Below are positions 17,319 to 20,906 of a DNA stretch of 20,906 nt, piece by piece. Within the stretch, counting starts at the first letter, position 1. Every line of letters starts with the position of its first letter. The notes beneath the pieces were generated by a model, which saw only the letters and a program-made list of their open reading frames with translations, ran no database searches and was not told the origin of the DNA. This stretch comes from Chara braunii (lineage: Eukaryota > Streptophyta > Charophyceae > Charales > Characeae), in assembly GCA_003427395.1 (NCBI GenBank), contig BFEA01000099.1:2233680-2254585 (forward strand), read 5' to 3'. Made by a program: the position numbers and the translations under genes.

Positions 17319-17356
17319 CTGTCTCTTATACACATCTAGATGTGTATAAGAGACAG
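17319..17356. other. Nextera mate-pair junction adapter (two Tn5 mosaic ends), sequencing artefact
   Basis: CTGTCTCTTATACACATCT is followed at once by its reverse complement AGATGTGTATAAGAGACAG. This is exactly the 38-bp circularisation junction of Nextera mate-pair libraries. Translated, it gives the SYTHLDVYKRQ peptide, seen here in a frame across 17201-17473. Sequence left and right of it came from two different points of the genome, so adjacency here is not real. Confidence 0.98.
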
Positions 17357-17601
17357 GTCCTTTCCGATCTTTTTTCGGCCCTCCGTCTTACTGTTCCTTT
17401 TTCCTTTTTCCTTCTTCTTTTTCCCTTTTTCTCCTTTTTCTCCTCTTTTTTTTGTTATGGTCTTTCTTTCTAGGTTACCTGATCGGACGTCCGGGACCCC
17501 CTGACGGTCCGGGTTGTCCGACCGGACAGTCGGGTCAAGCGTCCAGCCGGACCCGTGTGTGCAACACTACTGAACTAAACCTCAATATTTTTGTGTTTGG
17601 A
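17357..17601. other. Pyrimidine tract and GC-rich stretch after the junction
   Basis: 17357-17475 is almost entirely C/T. 17480-17560 is GC-rich with several CCGGAC/GTCCGG words. No gene is visible. TTCCGATCT near 17363-17371 resembles the end of an Illumina adapter, but nine bases are too few to be sure. Confidence 0.5.
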
Positions 17602-18010
17602 TCCAGCGGCCTAGCTCAGTTGGTAAGGCTCGCAAGTGGCATTCAGGAGGTCACGGGTTCAATCCCCATTGGCCTCATGCCTTCCTGGGCTTACTTGGCA
17701 CCCGCTACCCAAGGGATAGACCACTGGATCCCCCGATAGGCATCAAGCAGAGTCTGCTATGTTCGTAGGGGAGGGGCCTGAAGGGAGGCACGGGGGATTG
17801 GTCCGCTTTATCCCTGGTGCTACCGGCCATCCCCTGGCCGGTATCCTGCAGGCTTGAGGGGCCGTAAAAACACGGCTCTGGTATGCTATGGGTTTCCCCG
17901 TATGCCTATAGGTAGGAGTAGTGTAGTGTGAGGAAAAATTGAGAGAAGAGTAAAGTAAAAAAAAAATAAAAAAAATTGAGAGAAGAGTGAAGTTAAAAAA
18001 AAAAAAAAAA
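17602..18010 (+). mobile_element. SINE family B, copy 2, with duplicated tail
   Basis: It begins TCCAGCGGCCTAGCTCAGTT and keeps box A (TAGCTCAGTTGG), box B (GGTTCAATCC) and the body landmarks of copy 1 (GCACCCGCTACCCAAG, CTGCTATGTTCGTAGGGG, GGGGCCGTAAAAACACGG). The 3' end is unusual: ATTGAGAGAAGAGTAAAGT plus poly(A) (from 17938) is repeated as ATTGAGAGAAGAGTGAAGT plus poly(A) (from 17974). No convincing target-site duplication was found. It lies in the opposite orientation to copy 1, about 840 bases away across the adapter junction. Confidence 0.9.
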
Positions 18011-18100
18011 GTTGTGTGGGTTCTCCGTCAGGTGAGGTATATGACCATAACGATTTGGGCCATTTGGATCAGTAGAAAAATAAAAGGGGAAACTACGCGG

Positions 18101-18265
18101 GAGTCACAAAAATGAGTGATAGTTGCATTATGGGCCAAGATAGGAGTTTCCAATTGCAGTTCGGGCAATGTAGACGACCCAGCTTTATGGGCAGGTACGG
18201 TGCCCCATGTGCAATTGCAAACTGTATCTTGCCCCATAGTGCAATTATAACTCGTGTTTGTGACT
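18101..18265. repeat. Imperfect foldback 1
   Basis: The left arm (18101-18158), starting GAGTCACAAA, pairs with the right arm (18210-18265), ending TTTGTGACTC, over nearly 60 bases with scattered mismatches and a loop of about 50 bases. It could be a small foldback element or a hairpin RNA source. Confidence 0.75.
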
Positions 18266-18270
18266 CTACT

Positions 18271-18385
18271 GAGGGCCTAGCTGCACAACTTCCCGTCCCC
18301 CAAGATTTTGAATGCACCCTGCATGAAAATCTGTCCAGATGCATTCAAAATCTTGGGGGATGGCGAGCAATGCAACTAGGGCCTT
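18271..18385. repeat. Hairpin with perfect 21-bp core stem
   Basis: 18296-18316 and 18340-18360 are exact reverse complements (21 bases), with a 23-base loop. Pairing continues outward, with mismatches, to GAGGGCCTAGCTGCA (from 18271) and TGCAACTAGGGCCTT (to 18385), giving arms of about 46 bases. Size and shape resemble a plant or algal microRNA precursor or a small foldback. Confidence 0.8.
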
Positions 18386-18500
18386 ACCCAGCCATCTGAC
18401 AATCCCATGGCTGGTGTCCTTTAGCTCAATTTTTTTATTTTTTTTTTAAGAAATCCTTTGGCTCAATTCCAAGGGGCATACTCACAATACTACTTTCCTA
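18386..18500. other. No recognised feature
   Basis: A T-rich tract lies at about 18430-18448. I recognise nothing else. Confidence 0.5.
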
Positions 18501-18580
18501 GATGGATGCCAATTGGAGCATGTATCTGGCTGCCATTACGGATAGATGCCAATTGGAGTATGTATCTGGCTGCCATTACG
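18501..18580. repeat. 40-bp tandem duplication
   Basis: 18501-18540 and 18541-18580 differ at two positions (GATGG/GATAG and AGCATG/AGTATG). Confidence 0.95.
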
Positions 18581-18948
18581 GCCAGTTCTGGACGAATCTG
18601 ACCACAATGACATCCAGAGCTTAGTAGAAAACCCCCCCGTGTGAACATGCCCTGATTCTCTGGTGGAGGACGTTCGCAAAGAGAGCAGTGAAAAAGGCCT
18701 GAACCGCCCGTCCTCTCCAGACTTGAGAGGGTAAAAAACAAGGGAAAGCTAGGGCGCTGTCACGGTTTTAGTTTGCAAATGTGTTTCAGTCATCATTTGG
18801 TGAATGTCGTGTCCAATCCAACCGAGGAAAATCATGAATGTATACAACCCAGCTTTAGGGTCAGGTGGCGATGTGTTGTATTCGAGGGCGGCCAGAACTG
18901 CATTTAAAACTGAAATCCTAACTGCACCCTAGTCACCCCCCCCCCAAA

Positions 18949-18956
<8 letters not shown>
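18581..18956. other. No recognised feature
   Basis: No supportable gene or repeat is visible. A C10-A12 run lies at its right edge (18936-18957). Confidence 0.45.

Positions 18957-18957
<1 letters not shown>

Positions 18958-19010
<53 letters not shown>
18958..19010. repeat. (GA)n microsatellite
   Basis: About 26 uninterrupted GA units follow the C10-A12 run. Confidence 0.98.
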
Positions 19011-19011
<1 letters not shown>

Positions 19012-19560
19012 AGTGGACCCCACTGCCTGGCAGTTTCTAAAATGTTACGGGGCACCCAATAAGGAGGCGGGATGCAGCCAGTGGGTCGCCACATTTTGGA
19101 GAGACCCCACCGCCAGAGTGACCGTCTGCGTTCCCGATGGATGCGATCACCCAATCCGGAAAAGGAAGGTCCGCAGTGTGCATGGTCCAACCTCCTACCA
19201 ACCAAAGCATGTCCGCCAGGGGGGAGGGGGAGGGGGGGGGGGGAGGACAGTGCACGGCTGTGCAGACGATCGTGAGGCCTATCACAGGGTTTTTGGAGCC
19301 TCTGGGTCCATGTGAGTGGAATGCCAGGAATGTCGTCGTCGGCGGTCTGACAGCTGTTTGCAAATAAACACCAAGGATTAGCTTTTTTTTTTTTTGTTTT
19401 TTTTTTTTCAGTTTTTTTTCGCTTTTATGGCAAAAGGGCAGTGACATCCCCACAGCCAATCAGTCAATTCCTGCATCTTGTCCCGGGGTACGAAACTGTC
19501 AGACCCCCCCCCTAAACCTGGCCTAAGGGCCTCGCCACACCACTGTCGAAACGAAAAGAG
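19011..19560. other. Unrecognised stretch with G-rich and T-rich tracts
   Basis: Overlapping frames of 70-140 codons on both strands are driven by a G-rich tract (19218-19243) and T-rich tracts (19383-19420). I see no domain and do not call a gene. Confidence 0.45.
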
Positions 19561-19646
19561 AATGAATGCATCTTTCCGCAGGAAGAGGTAAGATTCATAG
19601 CACCAACGGATGCATCTTACCACTTTCTGGGGAAGATGCATTCGTT
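19561..19646. repeat. Foldback 2, 38-base arms with 11-base loop
   Basis: The left arm (19561-19598) includes AATGCATCTTTCC and GGTAAGATTCAT. The right arm (19610-19646) includes ATGCATCTTACC and GGAAGATGCATTCGTT. They pair with about six mismatches or gaps. The overall size is that of a short microRNA-like hairpin. Confidence 0.8.
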
Positions 19647-19734
19647 CGGTTATCCTAAATATCTAACCTGTCTGTAGAAAGTTTAACATCTTCCCTAGCC
19701 CCCCAACGCTCCACTATACAACATTCTAAACATA

Positions 19735-19871
19735 TCTGGACCTGTGAATGATGCGGATGCTCGGGTCTGCCCAAATGTATCTGGACCTGTTAATGATGCG
19801 GATGCGTGCGTCAGTCCGAATGTCTCTGGACCTGTTCATGATGCGGGAATGCTTGGGTCAGCCCGAATGTA
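19735..19871 (+). repeat. 45-bp minisatellite, three units
   Basis: Units start with TCTGGACCTGT at 19735, 19780 and 19825 (lengths 45, 45 and 47), and a fourth TCTGGA follows at 19872. In one frame the first two encode a 15-residue repeat, as in GPVNDADACVSPNVS. The 47-base third unit breaks that frame, so coding use is unlikely. Confidence 0.9.
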
Positions 19872-20210
19872 TCTGGAGTGCCGCCCTGCGTCAGAATGTG
19901 ACAGGATGGTTGTTTTAACAGCCATCAGCAAGCAAAAAAGGTGGTGATTAAAAAAAAAAAAAAAAAAAAAAGGTGATGATTTTGAAAGGGGGGAGGGGAG
20001 GGGAGGGGGCCCTTCTTTTTTTGTCTAGGCGCGGATTCTTCCTGTGCACCAAGTTTTGCCAAAGCGCCACCACGGCGTTTTTTTTTTTTTTTTTTTTTTT
20101 CCCTTTTGCCTGGCGACACCAGCCATCGGGGTCCGGTAGCCCCAAGCCTCCGAAGAACGCACAATGTTCCATTGTCAATCCTTTGGCATTGCAGCAGGCC
20201 CCACGACGCG

Positions 20211-20262
<52 letters not shown>

Positions 20263-20331
20263 ATGAAAAACAATTTTAATTCCCTGCGCCCCCCCCGGTA
20301 TTAGTTTTTTTTTTTTTTTTTTTTTTTTTTT
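19872..20331. repeat. Homopolymer-rich tract
   Basis: It contains A22 (19950-19971), a G-rich tract (19986-20009), T23 (20078-20100), A49 (20211-20259), C9 (about 20289-20296) and T27 (20305-20331), with unrecognised spacers. The A22 run is flanked by near-identical GGTGGTGATT and GGTGATGATT. All frames here are homopolymer artefacts. Confidence 0.9.
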
Positions 20332-20876
20332 GGGTGAACATGTCTTCCTGATGCTCACTGGCTTTTTTCTTTTTTTTTCTGTGTTCCCAACTTCCCCCCG
20401 CTCCCGAAAAAAAAAAAAAAAAAGATGATGTTCGCTGGCTGCTTTAGTGACTCTTTTGGTGTCCCGTTTGTTGCCGTCTCCGCTTGCTCTCTCTATTTGA
20501 AACCAAGTGGGCCCGGATTGGAGGGAGGTGCCTTTGGGCCTCTCATACTTCTAGCCACTCATACTTCACTCCAGCTTAGGAAGAAGTCCATCTCTCTCCT
20601 TATCGGCATGAAAGGTAAAATGCCCGACATCCACTCTACCACAGTGAAACACACTCCCAAGCTGCACGGTAACTGGAGAGCAGGCACACCTTAACTGCCC
20701 ATCTCGATTCTGGGCTCCAGATCAAGGACCAGGGACAAAGACTCTGGTCAGTTTCCATATGCTAATGTTTTCCAGCAGGTGCTGCTCCCCACCAATAGAT
20801 ATGGAGCCGTCGCTGCAGGGGTCACTTGATGAGGATGCTCTTATCACCTCGTCAAGTGGACTTCCTGCCCTTGAAG
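20332..20876. repeat. 545-bp block, second copy
   Basis: Matches 16774-17318 exactly. It follows a T27 run and continues to the right as TTTGCC plus poly(A), whereas the first copy continues into adapter. This right flank is therefore the better candidate for the true continuation. Confidence 0.95.
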
Positions 20877-20881
20877 TTTGC

Positions 20882-20906
20882 CAAAAAAAAAAAAAAAAAA
20901 AAAAAA
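20882..20906. repeat. Terminal poly(A)
   Basis: The window ends in a run of 25 A after TTTGCC. This may be the tail of a retroposed copy, or a contig end caused by the homopolymer. Confidence 0.9.

Noticed and set aside
17363-17371. Illumina adapter end TTCCGATCT just after the mate-pair junction
   Set aside because: Only nine bases agree and the preceding adapter bases do not, so chance cannot be excluded.
17201-17473. 90-codon frame containing SYTHLDVYKRQ
   Set aside because: The peptide is the translation of the Nextera mate-pair junction at 17319-17356, so the frame is artificial.
17602-17680. Functional tRNA gene
   Set aside because: This is the head of SINE family B. The same head occurs at 16680-16757 on the other strand, followed by the same body and tail.
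19037-19459. 140-codon - strand frame
   Set aside because: It is built across T-rich and G-rich tracts that give poly-Lys and Pro/Ser runs. No domain is visible.

Overview
This window looks like gene-poor nuclear DNA from a plastid-bearing eukaryote. I found no intact protein-coding gene. What it holds is layered retroelement debris: a LINE reverse transcriptase broken into pieces, three full-length and about five partial copies of a long tRNA-headed retroelement, a shorter tRNA-derived SINE in two opposed copies, a TA-flanked MITE, several foldbacks, minisatellites and many A/T homopolymers. The eukaryotic call rests on RNA polymerase III box A/box B modules, poly(A)-tailed insertions with target-site duplications, and LINE-type reverse transcriptase motifs. 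The best lineage clue is an A/T-rich piece of plastid-type odpB (pyruvate dehydrogenase E1 beta). That gene is plastid-encoded in red algae and some other algae and nuclear in land plants, so an alga, possibly a streptophyte alga, is the best guess. This is weakly supported.

Layout. 1-3255: homopolymers, a LINE zinc-knuckle remnant (about 893-1140), two truncated tails of repeat family A, and a hairpin cluster (2670-2860). 3271-4503: full family A copy, + strand. 4922-5489: MITE. 5906-8060: a LINE on the - strand in three pieces, with non-LINE DNA between two of them and the odpB fragment between the other two. 8258-9866: truncated then full family A copy, both - strand. 9884-13450: mostly unrecognised, with a family A internal fragment and three pairs of a roughly 130-bp repeat. 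13515-14205: short repeats and a truncated family A copy. 15053-16196: full family A copy with a perfect 12-bp target-site duplication. 16391-18010: two opposed copies of SINE family B around a 545-bp block. That block recurs exactly at 20332-20876, and its first copy stops at a 38-bp Tn5/Nextera mate-pair junction. 18101-19646: hairpins, a 40-bp tandem duplication and a GA microsatellite. 19735-20906: minisatellite, homopolymers, the second 545-bp block and a terminal poly(A).

Two points matter most. First, family A (about 1.1-1.25 kb, two tRNA-like modules, a non-coding body, a conserved CTACAACA-type end and poly(A)) does not match any SINE I know, being several times longer than usual; it is the best candidate here for an undescribed element. 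Second, the sequence is not fully trustworthy: the Nextera junction at 17319-17356, the exact 545-bp duplication bounded by poly(T), and six scattered N bases point to assembly error around repeats. Order and distance across 16757-20906 should not be taken as biological without long-read support.
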